Source of the DNA: Colwellia echini
Lineage (GTDB): Bacteria; Pseudomonadota; Gammaproteobacteria; Enterobacterales; Alteromonadaceae
DNA: 64,000 nucleotides
Direction of reading: 5' to 3'
Assembly: GCF_002843355.2 (NCBI RefSeq)
Contig: NZ_PJAI02000013.1
Span: forward strand, 1-64,000
Each line of letters begins with the position of its first letter. Positions within the stretch are counted from its first letter, which is position 1. The notes beneath the pieces were generated by a model. The model had not been told where the DNA came from, made no database searches, and worked only from the letters and a program-made list of their open reading frames with translations. This document shows positions 1 to 8,314 of the stretch, one piece after another. The position numbers and the translations under genes are program-made.

Positions 1-70
1 AACCTTTTAATTCTCGCTGAGTGGGAAAGAACTTAATCAATTTGGTATTATTTACATTCAAAATAAACAA

Positions 71-106
71 AAAAGTTAAGAACATCATAAAATGAACTTA
101 ACTTTT
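71..106 (-). terminator. Intrinsic terminator downstream of ybiT
   Basis: A 10-bp perfect stem (AAAAGTTAAG at 71-80 pairing with CTTAACTTTT at 97-106). Read on the minus strand it is followed by a run of six T. It lies about 100 nt after the ybiT stop and could also serve a convergent gene to the left of the window. The rest of 1-206 shows no gene. Confidence 0.7.
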
Positions 107-206
107 CTCGTAATATTCACAGATTGTTATATACCTAACAACCTAGCCTCATACTCTAGGCTTAGCGGTAGTTTTATATTGCAGACTTAGCCTGTAATTC
201 TAATAA

Positions 207-1811
207 TTACGCTATTTTTTTCATTTTTTCTTGGCTATCAAGGTACTCATCTAATGTACCTTGGAAGTCGATTAGCTTTTTATCTTTAATATCAATAATA
301 CGTGTGGCTAAACTTGAAACAAATTCACGGTCATGACTTACAAAAATAAGCGTACCTTCAAAGTCTTTCAACGCATTATTTAGCGCATCAATCGCTTCAA
401 TATCCATATGGTTGGTTGGTTCATCCATTATAAGTACGTTAACATCAGCCATCATTAACATGCCAAATAATAAACGGTTCTTTTCACCACCAGAGCAGTT
501 ACGTGCTTTTTTATTAGCATCATCATCAGTAAACAACATACGACCTAGCATGCCACGTACACTTAAATCGTTGTGACAAGGTCTACGCCATTGCGACATC
601 CAATCCATTAACGTTAAATCGTTATTAAAGAATGAGCCACTCGATTGTGGACAATAGCCAACAGAGGCATTTTCAGACCATTTAACAACACCCGCTGTTT
701 GCTCTAATTCATTCATTAAACAACGTAATAAAGTTGTTTTACCTACACCGTTTTCACCAATAATAGCAAGCTTAGCACCCGCTTCTAATAATAAATCACC
801 ATCGCTAAATAATGTTTCGCCATCAAAGCCATGCGTCAAACCTTCAAGCTCTAACGCTTGACGATGCATTTTTTTACCTGGCGCAAAAGCAATTTTCGGG
901 GTAATACGGCTTGATGATTTAACATCATCTAATTTAATTTTATCCATTTTCTTAGCGCGAGAACTAGCTTGTTTTGCTTTTGACGCATTAGCGCCAAAAC
1001 GATTTACGAAATCTTGAAGTTCAGCAATTTCTGCTTCTTTTTTCTCATTGCCTGATAATAACTGTTCACGTAATAACGCTGATTGAGATAAATAAAACTC
1101 GTAATTACCAGGGTAAATACGTAGCTCGCCATAATCAATATCGGCCATATGGGTACAAACCGAGTTAAGAAAATGTCTATCATGCGAGATAATAATCATG
1201 GTGCATTTACGCTTATTTAATTCGCCTTCTAACCAACTAATAGTATGAATATCCAAGTTGTTGGTAGGCTCATCAAGTAATAAAATATCAGGATTAGCAA
1301 ATAAAGCCTGAGCAAGTAGAACACGTAACTTCCAACCTGGGGCAACATTCGCCATTGGCCCGAAATGGAAAGACTCTTCAATACCTGCTTCAAGCAGGAT
1401 TTCACCTGCACGACTTTCTGCGGTGTAGCCGTCCATTTCAGCAAATTCACTTTCTAATTCACCAGCGCGCATACCATCGGCTTCACTCATTTCAGCTTGT
1501 GCATAAATAGCGTCACGTTCTTGTTTTACTTTCCATAACGCCATATCTCCCATAATAACGGTATCGATAACGTTATGCTCTTCAAAAGCAAACTGATCTT
1601 GTCCTAAAGTACTGACTTTATTGCCTGAAGTAACAGAAACATTACCTGAGCTTGGCACAAGTTCGCCACTAAGTATCTTCATAAACGTTGATTTACCACA
1701 GCCATTTGCGCCGATCAAACCATAACGGTTGCCGTTGCCAAATTTAGCCGAAATGTTTTCAAATAACGGCTCTGCGCCAAATTGCATAGTAATGTTTGAT
1801 GTAGTGATCAA
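207..1811 (-). CDS. ybiT: ABC-F family ATPase YbiT-like
   Basis: A 534-aa soluble protein with two ABC ATPase domains and no membrane segment, which defines the ABC-F class of ribosome-associated translation factors. The first Walker A is GANGCGKST (about residue 34-42) and the second is GENGVGKTT (about 357). Two Walker B motifs with the ABC-F style [11 protein letters not shown] and [11 protein letters not shown] are visible, and the linker between the domains is lysine-rich. The N-terminal [20 protein letters not shown] and the overall length match E. coli YbiT closely from memory. It is monocistronic, with the terminator at 71-106 behind it. ABC-F proteins act on the ribosomal E site, and the physiological role of YbiT itself is not settled. 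Confidence 0.95.
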   Translation of the reverse strand: MITTSNITMQFGAEPLFENISAKFGNGNRYGLIGANGCGKSTFMKILSGELVPSSGNVSVTSGNKVSTLGQDQFAFEEHNVIDTVIMGDMALWKVKQERDAIYAQAEMSEADGMRAGELESEFAEMDGYTAESRAGEILLEAGIEESFHFGPMANVAPGWKLRVLLAQALFANPDILLLDEPTNNLDIHTISWLEGELNKRKCTMIIISHDRHFLNSVCTHMADIDYGELRIYPGNYEFYLSQSALLREQLLSGNEKKEAEIAELQDFVNRFGANASKAKQASSRAKKMDKIKLDDVKSSSRITPKIAFAPGKKMHRQALELEGLTHGFDGETLFSDGDLLLEAGAKLAIIGENGVGKTTLLRCLMNELEQTAGVVKWSENASVGYCPQSSGSFFNNDLTLMDWMSQWRRPCHNDLSVRGMLGRMLFTDDDANKKARNCSGGEKNRLLFGMLMMADVNVLIMDEPTNHMDIEAIDALNNALKDFEGTLIFVSHDREFVSSLATRIIDIKDKKLIDFQGTLDEYLDSQEKMKKIA

Positions 1812-2483
1812 AAGAGATTCCTAGTGTTGCTGATGAGATAGACAATTTTAAGGCGCGTATTATATAGTATTAAGCAGCAGAACCCCACCATCTCTTTATA
1901 TTAATTGTTTGATTTTTAGTCACGAACAATGAAAAACTAAATATATTGTCATAGCACTCTGTTATGACTTACCATTTTGCGATAAAAAACGAATTTACGA
2001 TTAAAATATTTACATAACCTGAGTTCGGGATAATGAAATTGTAAAGTATAAAAATATCAACTACTTGTATTCACGTATCTACAATAGTTTTAATTATTCG
2101 TAGTACAAGGCGGGAAAGCGAAGCCAATAACGGGTTATTGGGAGCTATCAAAACGCAGTAATACGGATAATTAAGGCTGTTGTAGCATTTTGCTTATCCC
2201 GTATTCAGGTTACATAGTTGATTAAATTTCACTGATGAAGTTCGGATCAAATTAAAAAACAGCATAAAAATAAGTTAATTCGTGTTATTTTATAGTAAAT
2301 TAATTTTATATTTTACTTCGAATATTACTTTAGTTAAATTAGCAAATTACTACATTTAATGACATTAAAGTTATAACCTTCGAGCAATAATATTTAGCTG
2401 AATCAATAAATAAGCATAACGACTACGCAACATGAGTTATCAACAATATTTACTGTTAACATTCAGTTTTACTCGGGCATTTC
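1812..2483. other. Intergenic region holding a MITE and AT-rich promoter DNA
   Basis: Between the divergent genes ybiT and the propeller-like gene. It contains the 196-bp element at 2016-2211. The remaining flanks are AT-rich with no open frame that looks coding. Confidence 0.7.
2016..2211 (+). mobile_element. 196-bp MITE-like element, copy 1
   Basis: The ends are inverted repeats: AACCTGAGTTCGGGATAA at the left, and TTATCCCGTATTCAGGTT at the right, whose reverse complement matches with few changes. The 4-bp sequence ACAT flanks both sides (2012-2015 and 2212-2215), as expected for a target-site duplication. A second copy of identical length lies inverted at 45927-46122, differing at only a handful of positions. 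No open frame is long enough to encode a transposase, so it is a non-autonomous element mobilised in trans. The interior contains GGCGGGAAAGCG and an ATAACGGGTTAT palindrome. Confidence 0.85.
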
Positions 2484-3425
2484 ATGATAAAACGATCCAT
2501 TTACGCCGCGCTATTTGTTAGTAGTTTTTCTGTATTAGCTATTGCACTTACCGCTACCTATCAACTTTATAGTAGTAAGCTTTTTACCTTAGACAGTAAA
2601 TTAAAAGAAGTCTCTGGTATTGAATTTGATAAAGCAGGCAACCTTTGGGCAATAAATGACGGTGACAACGGTGCCCTACTTCATCGCGTTGAAAAAGATG
2701 GTAGTGTTAGTAAATCTATTACTATTACCAACGCAAAAAATGTTGACTGGGAAGACATGACTCAAGATGATTTTGGACATTTTTTCATAGGCGACTTTGG
2801 CAATAATGACAATATAAGAAAATGGTTTACCGTCTATAAAATTGAAAACCCCATAGATATTAAAGGCACTGAAACCCAAGCCGAAATAATTAAATTTACC
2901 TTTCCAAAGCAATTAAATTATCCACCAAAAGCATCAGAAAAGAATTTTGATTTAGAAGCCTTTGTGTTTTACAAAAGAAGGTTATATTTATTCTCTAAAA
3001 ATAGAACAGAGCCATTTGATGGTGATACCAACTTATATAAAATTGGCGATCATGCGGCTAACTTCCAAGCTGACTTTGTAAGTAATTTTAATACTTGTAC
3101 CACTCATGCGACGTTATGTTGGATAACATCTGCTGCATTGAGCCCTGATCGTACTAAGTTAGTTTTATTGGACTCTGAGCGTTTATGGTTATTTGAAAAC
3201 TGGCAAGGTGATGATTTTTTCTCTGGTGATGCTTATAAAATAGAGTTAGGTATAGTAACGCAAAAGGAGGCGGTAACGTTTTCTGATAATAATACCGTTA
3301 TTTTCACTGACGAGGAGTTTAATGGTATAGGAAGAAATTCATATATGATTAAATTAGATCAAGCGGTTAAGAAAAAAGTAACCAAGCAACACATTATAAA
3401 AGAGCCGTTAGAAACAACCTCGTAA
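2484..3425 (+). CDS. Secreted or membrane-anchored beta-propeller-like protein of unknown function
   Basis: A 313-aa protein with one N-terminal hydrophobic stretch (about residues 4-26) that is either an uncleaved anchor or a signal peptide. The rest is soluble and predicted extracytoplasmic. Repeated beta-strand-like units occur (SGIEFDKAGNLWAINDGDNG, then DDFGHFFIGDFGNND), with acidic GD/ND turns resembling a propeller or SdiA-regulated/esterase-like fold. I do not recognise a named family with certainty. Two internal cysteines lie close together near residue 205. It is convergent with fbaA and shares the bidirectional terminator at 3513-3548. The ribosome-binding site before the ATG is weak. 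Confidence 0.8.
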   Translation: MIKRSIYAALFVSSFSVLAIALTATYQLYSSKLFTLDSKLKEVSGIEFDKAGNLWAINDGDNGALLHRVEKDGSVSKSITITNAKNVDWEDMTQDDFGHFFIGDFGNNDNIRKWFTVYKIENPIDIKGTETQAEIIKFTFPKQLNYPPKASEKNFDLEAFVFYKRRLYLFSKNRTEPFDGDTNLYKIGDHAANFQADFVSNFNTCTTHATLCWITSAALSPDRTKLVLLDSERLWLFENWQGDDFFSGDAYKIELGIVTQKEAVTFSDNNTVIFTDEEFNGIGRNSYMIKLDQAVKKKVTKQHIIKEPLETTS

Positions 3426-3512
3426 ACACTTACAGGTACTTTTCTTTAGCTAGAGGGTTCATCGTTAATTATCGCTTATATAAAATCTCTTATGCATAAC
3501 ATCAATTCAATT

Positions 3513-3548
3513 AAAAAAATGCCGTTAAGCAAGCTTAACGGCATTTTT
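3513..3548. terminator. Bidirectional terminator between the propeller-like gene and fbaA
   Basis: A perfect long stem (TGCCGTTAAGC and GCTTAACGGCA around an AA loop) is flanked by A-runs on the left and T-runs on the right, so it can stop transcription from both convergent genes. Confidence 0.9.
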
Positions 3549-3605
3549 CAAATATTACTAAAATATGACTGCGATAATAACAATGTCAAAAGTGAACAGG
3601 TGAAA

Positions 3606-4682
3606 TTAGTATCTATCGATACAGTTTAACTCTGCAAAAGACTGTTTTAAACGGGCAGACATTGATTCTTCAGCTTTGCGTAACCAAGCGCGAGGATCAT
3701 AATAACTCTTATTCGGCTTATCTTCACCGTCAGGGTTACCAATTTGCCCTTGTAAATAACCTTCTTTCTCTTGATAGTAATTTAATACACCATCCCAGGT
3801 TGCCCACTGCGTATCAGTATCAATATTCATTTTAATAGTACCGTACGAGATAGCTTCTTTTATGTCTGCTGCATCTGAGCCTGAGCCACCATGAAAAACA
3901 AAATTCAACGGCTGTGCTGCTAAGCCAAACTTTTCAGCAACATGCAACTGCGAGTTTTTCAAAATTTTAGGCGTAAGCGTAACGTTACCTGGTTTATACA
4001 CACCATGAACATTACCAAATGAAGCAGCAATGATAAAGTTAGGGCTGATCTTAATTAAACGCTCATAAGCATAAGCAACATCTTCAGGCTGCGTGTATAA
4101 TTTTGAGCTATCAAGATGAGTATTATCTACGCCATCTTCTTCACCACCAGTACAACCTAATTCAATCTCTAATGTCATACCAATCTTACTCATGCGCTCT
4201 AAATAACGTGCACAAATATCGATATTATCTTCTAGAGTCTCTTCTGAAAGATCAATCATGTGAGAGCTATATAATGGCTCACCATGTAATTCAAAATAGG
4301 CTTCACTTTCATCAAGTAACCCATCAATCCATGGTAATAATTTCTTAGCAGCATGATCAGTGTTTAAAATAACAGGCACATCATAATACTTGGCAACACT
4401 ACGTACGTAATGTGCGGCAGCCGAAGCTCCTGCTACCGAAGCCTCGATACCTGATAAGTTAGCTCCCTTACCCACAAAGAATGCAGCCCCTGAATTAGAC
4501 AACTGAATAATTACAGGAGAATTAGCATTACGAGCCGCTTCTAACGTAGCATTTACCGAGCTTGTGCCAATTACATTAACAGCAGGTAAGGCAAAGTTAT
4601 TACTTTTAGCGAATTCAAATAAAGCAAATACATTTTTTCCAGTGATAACACCGGTAGGTACTAAATCAGATAATTTGGTCAT
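3606..4682 (-). CDS. fbaA: Class II fructose-bisphosphate aldolase
   Basis: A 358-aa zinc-dependent aldolase catalysing reversible condensation of dihydroxyacetone phosphate and glyceraldehyde-3-phosphate. The length equals E. coli FbaA (about 359 aa), and the hallmark stretches LEIELGCTGGEEDGVDN, AASFGNVHGVYKPGN and VFHGGSGS are present. Catalytic Asp109 and zinc-ligand His110 lie in NTDHAAKK. It is the last gene after kdgK and eda on the same strand, 38 nt behind eda, so it probably shares their transcript. In this setting the likely job is gluconeogenic: it recycles the triose phosphate released from alginate-derived KDPG. The ribosome-binding site is weak. Confidence 0.97.
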   Translation of the reverse strand: MTKLSDLVPTGVITGKNVFALFEFAKSNNFALPAVNVIGTSSVNATLEAARNANSPVIIQLSNSGAAFFVGKGANLSGIEASVAGASAAAHYVRSVAKYYDVPVILNTDHAAKKLLPWIDGLLDESEAYFELHGEPLYSSHMIDLSEETLEDNIDICARYLERMSKIGMTLEIELGCTGGEEDGVDNTHLDSSKLYTQPEDVAYAYERLIKISPNFIIAASFGNVHGVYKPGNVTLTPKILKNSQLHVAEKFGLAAQPLNFVFHGGSGSDAADIKEAISYGTIKMNIDTDTQWATWDGVLNYYQEKEGYLQGQIGNPDGEDKPNKSYYDPRAWLRKAEESMSARLKQSFAELNCIDRY

Positions 4683-4720
4683 ATTATTTTCTTATAGTAA
4701 ATGATGGATTTATTAAGCGA

Positions 4721-5338
4721 TTAATTTAATGCGTCAACACAAGCCGCTGTTATAGCAGCCCAATCTTCGTTTTGAACCCATTTTTTATCTGCAACCCAAG
4801 TACCGCCAACAGCAATAACATTAGGAAGTGATAAGAATTCTGACTTGTTTGCAGCGTTAACGCCACCAGTAGGACAGAATTTAATGGTTTGGAATACAGA
4901 AGACATTGCATTTAAAAATGGTACGCCACCTGCTAAAGAAGCTGGGAAAAGTTTAACTTCGGTATAACCGTTTTCATAAGCTAATAAAATATCAGAAGCA
5001 TTAGAAACACCAGGAACAACAGGTACCGGACACTTAGCTAAGGCTTCGTATAATTTAGCTGACGTTGCTGGAGTGATAATAAAATCAGAGCCTGCTTCTA
5101 ATGCTTTAGTTAAAATAGCTTCGTCAAGAATAGTACCTGCACCAACAATCATGTCTGGTAATTCTTGCTTGATAAGCTTAATAACGTCATAAGATGCAGG
5201 AGTACGTAATACTACTTCAACTAAGTTAATACCTGCAGCGCCCATTGCTTTAGCAATGTTTAAACCTTCTTCAGCAGTATTTGCTTGAATGATAGGTAAA
5301 AGAGTTTGTGTACCCATTAAAGATGAGAAAGAACTCAT
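4721..5338 (-). CDS. eda: KDPG/KHG aldolase
   Basis: A 205-aa class I aldolase splitting 2-keto-3-deoxy-6-phosphogluconate into pyruvate and glyceraldehyde-3-phosphate (Entner-Doudoroff lower half). The Schiff-base lysine is in EVKLFPAS (K129). Active-site Glu41 and Arg45 lie in EVVLRT, and GAGTI and VPGVSNASD are the usual family signatures. The gene has a good AGGA ribosome-binding site 8 nt before the ATG. It follows kdgK by 19 nt and precedes fbaA, which fits one transcript for the final steps of uronate catabolism. Confidence 0.96.
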   Translation of the reverse strand: MSSFSSLMGTQTLLPIIQANTAEEGLNIAKAMGAAGINLVEVVLRTPASYDVIKLIKQELPDMIVGAGTILDEAILTKALEAGSDFIITPATSAKLYEALAKCPVPVVPGVSNASDILLAYENGYTEVKLFPASLAGGVPFLNAMSSVFQTIKFCPTGGVNAANKSEFLSLPNVIAVGGTWVADKKWVQNEDWAAITAACVDALN

Positions 5339-5357
5339 GATAGATCCTTATTAAATT

Positions 5358-6308
5358 TTAAACTGATGCCAGTTGAGCTTTGATAAACGTATCGTACTCA
5401 TCTGCTGGTGCAATAGCACCTCTATGTTGTATAACGAAACCGGCTGCTTTCGATGCTAAGGTAATTGAATCATTTACAGAGTAACCTTCAGCACGAGCAC
5501 CGAGGTAAACACCATTAAATGAATCACCAGCCGACGTAGTATCAACTACGTTTTCTACAGGTGTAATAGCAAAGTGAGAAACGTCTCCGTCAACCACTAC
5601 CAAGATACCTTGTTCGCCATTTTTAATGATTAGTTCACTTAAATCAAACGTTTTACAATAATTATTAACTTCTTCAACGGTAGTCATACCGAATAATTGT
5701 TCAAAATCATCAACACCAGGTAGCGATAAATCTGATTTTTGTAAAGCTAATTCAAACTGTTCTTGCGCTTCTTCAGGACCTGTCCACATACGAGGACGGT
5801 AATTTGGATCAAAAACTATTTGCACACCAGCAGCTTTTAATTTATCAATTAAAGCCCAGAATGCAGTTCTTGATTGTGGCTCAATAACAGCCAAAGAAAT
5901 ACCTGAAAAGAAGAACATATCACCTTTTGATAATAAATTAGTTACTTCATCATCAATGTGTTGCATAACTTGACGAGCGGCAGAGTCGTTACGCCAATAA
6001 GTGAAGCTACGCTCACCTTTATCATCAAGTTGAATAGAATATAAACCGGGGATTTTTGTTTCAGACTGAAAAACAAAATCTGAACTAATATTTTCACTTT
6101 TGAAATATTCGATCATATCAAGGCTAAATTTGTCTTTACCCACGGCGGTTACTAAATGCGTATTTACTTTTGAAAAAGTGCGCTTTAGATAAACTGCGGT
6201 GTTAAAAACATCTCCAGCAAACGATTGCTTCAAAGTATTTGATGAGCCTTCTTTAGAAGCCGACATCAGTTCAATCATACATTCGCCGAATAAAAAAATG
6301 TTTTTCAT
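5358..6308 (-). CDS. kdgK: 2-keto-3-deoxygluconate kinase (PfkB family)
   Basis: A 316-aa ribokinase/PfkB-family sugar kinase that phosphorylates KDG to KDPG. The N-terminal GECMIELM and the C-terminal anion hole with catalytic aspartate, DTTSAGDSFNG (about residues 252-262), are both present, and FDPNYRPRMW is typical of KDG kinases. It has a good AAGG ribosome-binding site 8 nt upstream of the ATG. It heads the kdgK-eda-fbaA block. The transporter terminator hairpin lies only about 40 nt upstream, which leaves little room for a separate promoter. Confidence 0.95.
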   Translation of the reverse strand: MKNIFLFGECMIELMSASKEGSSNTLKQSFAGDVFNTAVYLKRTFSKVNTHLVTAVGKDKFSLDMIEYFKSENISSDFVFQSETKIPGLYSIQLDDKGERSFTYWRNDSAARQVMQHIDDEVTNLLSKGDMFFFSGISLAVIEPQSRTAFWALIDKLKAAGVQIVFDPNYRPRMWTGPEEAQEQFELALQKSDLSLPGVDDFEQLFGMTTVEEVNNYCKTFDLSELIIKNGEQGILVVVDGDVSHFAITPVENVVDTTSAGDSFNGVYLGARAEGYSVNDSITLASKAAGFVIQHRGAIAPADEYDTFIKAQLASV

Positions 6309-6336
6309 TTACAAAACCTTCTTAATTTTATCTTAA

Positions 6337-6374
6337 ATAAAAAATTGTCGATAATACGTTACCATATTATCGAC
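6337..6374 (-). terminator. Intrinsic terminator (or attenuator) between the MFS transporter and kdgK
   Basis: A perfect 10-bp inverted repeat (GTCGATAATA at 6347-6356, TATTATCGAC at 6365-6374) with an 8-nt loop. On the minus strand the stem is followed by AATTTTTTATTT. It ends about 30 nt before the kdgK start, so readthrough is probably needed for kdgK expression unless a promoter lies upstream within the transporter gene end. Confidence 0.8.
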
Positions 6375-6457
6375 TAAATTAATTCTATTTCTTAGCTATA
6401 GCGCTTAACTAGTCTAAAAATAGTATAAACACTCTACTCTTGGTTTCAAGCTTTGTT

Positions 6458-7759
6458 TTAGGCTTTAGGCTTAAGAGGTTCAATTTTTGGAATAAGAATC
6501 CAAACAGCAAGTATTGCTGTAACCGCTAACGAAGCACCAATAATAAAGGCTGGAGCATAGTTGCCACCTGCAGTTAAGATTGGAACTAATGCAGTTAAAC
6601 CTAATGCACCTAATTTTGCAGCCATACCAGATAAACCAGATAAAGTACCAACAGCTTTCTTACCAAATAAATCACTTGGTAAAGTTTGTACGTTACCAAT
6701 TGCTGTTTGGAAGCCAAATAAGATAACAGCCATGATAATTACAGCCATAGTTGGACCACCAGGATTAGCCATAGCTAATAACGCAGGTAGCATAATTAAA
6801 CAGCCTAGAGTAATGGTAAGCTTACGAGTTTTATCAGTATTCCAGCCTGCTTTTAAGCGATTTTGTGCTAACAAACCACCGAACCAAGCACCAAACATAG
6901 CGCCAACATAAGGAACCCAACCGTAGATACCAATTGATTTAACATCCATTGCGTATACTTCGTTTAAGTAAATTGGAATCCAGAATACAAATAACCACCA
7001 AATTGGGTCAATTGCCGCAGAAGCAATAATTACGCCCCAGCTCTGTTTGTGCTTAAGGATTTGACCTGTGGTTGGGTTGTACTCATCTTCTTCAGATACT
7101 TCTTCAGTAGATTCAGTATTTTTTTGACCACTTAAGATGTATTCGCGTTCTTCTGCTGTAATCCAAGGATGTTTTCCTGGTGGAGCTTTTACTAAAATAC
7201 ACCATGGGATCAACCATAATAAACCAACAGCACCAATAACAACAAAAACCATTTGCCAGCTAAAGTATACCGTTAAGTAAGCAATTAATGGGATTGCAAT
7301 AATGCCACCAATAGCAGCACCTGAGTTAAAAATACCTTGTGCTAAAGCACGTTCTTTAGTTGGGAACCAATCCGCATTACTTTTTGCAGCACCTGGCCAG
7401 TTACCCGCTTCTGCCACACCTAGAATAGCGCGGAAGATACTGAAACTTAAAACACCTTGTGCAAAAGCATGCAATGCTGTCGCAATAGACCAAACACCAA
7501 TTGAAAGTACAAAGCCTAAACGTGTACCAACCCAGTCAAAAATCTTACCAAAGATTGCTTGACCAAAGGCGTAAGATAAAATGAAAACAATCGATATATT
7601 TGCATAAATTTGCTTACGCTCTAATGCTGTTTCATTTGGGAATAACTCTTCTACAATATCAGGCCATAAAACACTTAATGCCGAACGGTCAATGTAGTTA
7701 ATAACGGTAGCTAATGCAATTAATGCAATAACCCACCAACGTAATCCTTTTAATTCCAT
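6458..7759 (-). CDS. MFS transporter, anion:cation symporter (hexuronate) type
   Basis: A 433-aa integral membrane protein with about 12 hydrophobic segments. The N-terminal RWWVIALIALATVINYIDRS is the classical start of ACS-family (ExuT/DgoT-like) carriers. The inter-domain loop near residues 205-230 is hydrophilic and acidic. The genomic setting (kdgF directly upstream, kdgK-eda downstream) makes alginate-derived unsaturated monouronate or KDG the likely substrate, moving across the inner membrane with protons or cations. The start ATG overlaps the kdgF stop by one base (TAATG), indicating translational coupling, and GGAG lies 8 nt upstream inside kdgF. Confidence 0.92.
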   Translation of the reverse strand: MELKGLRWWVIALIALATVINYIDRSALSVLWPDIVEELFPNETALERKQIYANISIVFILSYAFGQAIFGKIFDWVGTRLGFVLSIGVWSIATALHAFAQGVLSFSIFRAILGVAEAGNWPGAAKSNADWFPTKERALAQGIFNSGAAIGGIIAIPLIAYLTVYFSWQMVFVVIGAVGLLWLIPWCILVKAPPGKHPWITAEEREYILSGQKNTESTEEVSEEDEYNPTTGQILKHKQSWGVIIASAAIDPIWWLFVFWIPIYLNEVYAMDVKSIGIYGWVPYVGAMFGAWFGGLLAQNRLKAGWNTDKTRKLTITLGCLIMLPALLAMANPGGPTMAVIIMAVILFGFQTAIGNVQTLPSDLFGKKAVGTLSGLSGMAAKLGALGLTALVPILTAGGNYAPAFIIGASLAVTAILAVWILIPKIEPLKPKA

Positions 7760-8157
7760 TACTTAGTCTCCGCAGGTTTACTGTTAAGCTTTTCAACATC
7801 AATATTGTCGAAAACACCTTCAGGTAAGAAGTCTTCACGTGGAGGACTGAAAGTGTCGATTAAAATACCACCTGTTGGACAAGTAGCACCATGATCTGCC
7901 CATGGTTGGATTAAACAACTATCACCTGCTTTCATGATTGTTGTTACACCATCAATGTTAAAGTGAAACTCACCTTCAACTACGTAAGTTACTTGAGAAT
8001 GGCGATGAGCATGATTGTAACCAATAGCACCTTTCTCAAAATAAATTTTAACAGCCATTAATTCATGATTGTAACCTAACATTTGACGTTTTAAACCGCC
8101 GCCTATATCTTCAATTTCTGCGGTGTCTACTGATGTAAAAATGTCACTCTGGCTCAT
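7759..8157 (-). CDS. kdgF: Cupin protein KdgF, opening of unsaturated uronate
   Basis: A 132-aa single cupin domain. The candidate metal ligands are His49 and His51 in NHAHRHSQ, Gln55, and the later His89 in WADHGATC. KdgF converts the cyclic 4,5-unsaturated monouronate released by alginate or pectin lyases into its linear keto form (DEH). Length and motifs fit KdgF, and the position upstream of an overlapping uronate transporter gene supports the assignment. A GGAG ribosome-binding site precedes the ATG. A strong inverted repeat lies between PL6 and this gene. Confidence 0.9.
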   Translation of the reverse strand: MSQSDIFTSVDTAEIEDIGGGLKRQMLGYNHELMAVKIYFEKGAIGYNHAHRHSQVTYVVEGEFHFNIDGVTTIMKAGDSCLIQPWADHGATCPTGGILIDTFSPPREDFLPEGVFDNIDVEKLNSKPAETK

Positions 8158-8212
8158 AGGACTCTCCTGATAATACTTAATTAAATTTTGGGGTGTTCAT
8201 TTGCAATGTATA

Positions 8213-8243
8213 TTGCTAACCAACGTCAAATGATGGTTAGCAA
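8213..8243. promoter_or_regulatory. Perfect 10-bp inverted repeat between PL6 and kdgF
   Basis: TTGCTAACCA (8213-8222) and TGGTTAGCAA (8234-8243) form a perfect stem with an 11-nt loop. No T-run follows on the minus strand, so it is not a standard terminator. It may be an operator, an mRNA processing or stability hairpin, or an attenuator governing kdgF and the transporter. Confidence 0.55.
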
Positions 8244-8314
8244 AATTAATTACTCATATATTTTTAACTAATATATAAGTTAAATAAGCTAATTAGTTTG
8301 TTTAAACTATCAAG

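Noticed and set aside
6561-7562. Plus-strand frames opposite the MFS transporter
   Set aside because: They are antisense shadows of a strongly conserved transporter and are rich in Pro/Ala/Lys with no start signals.
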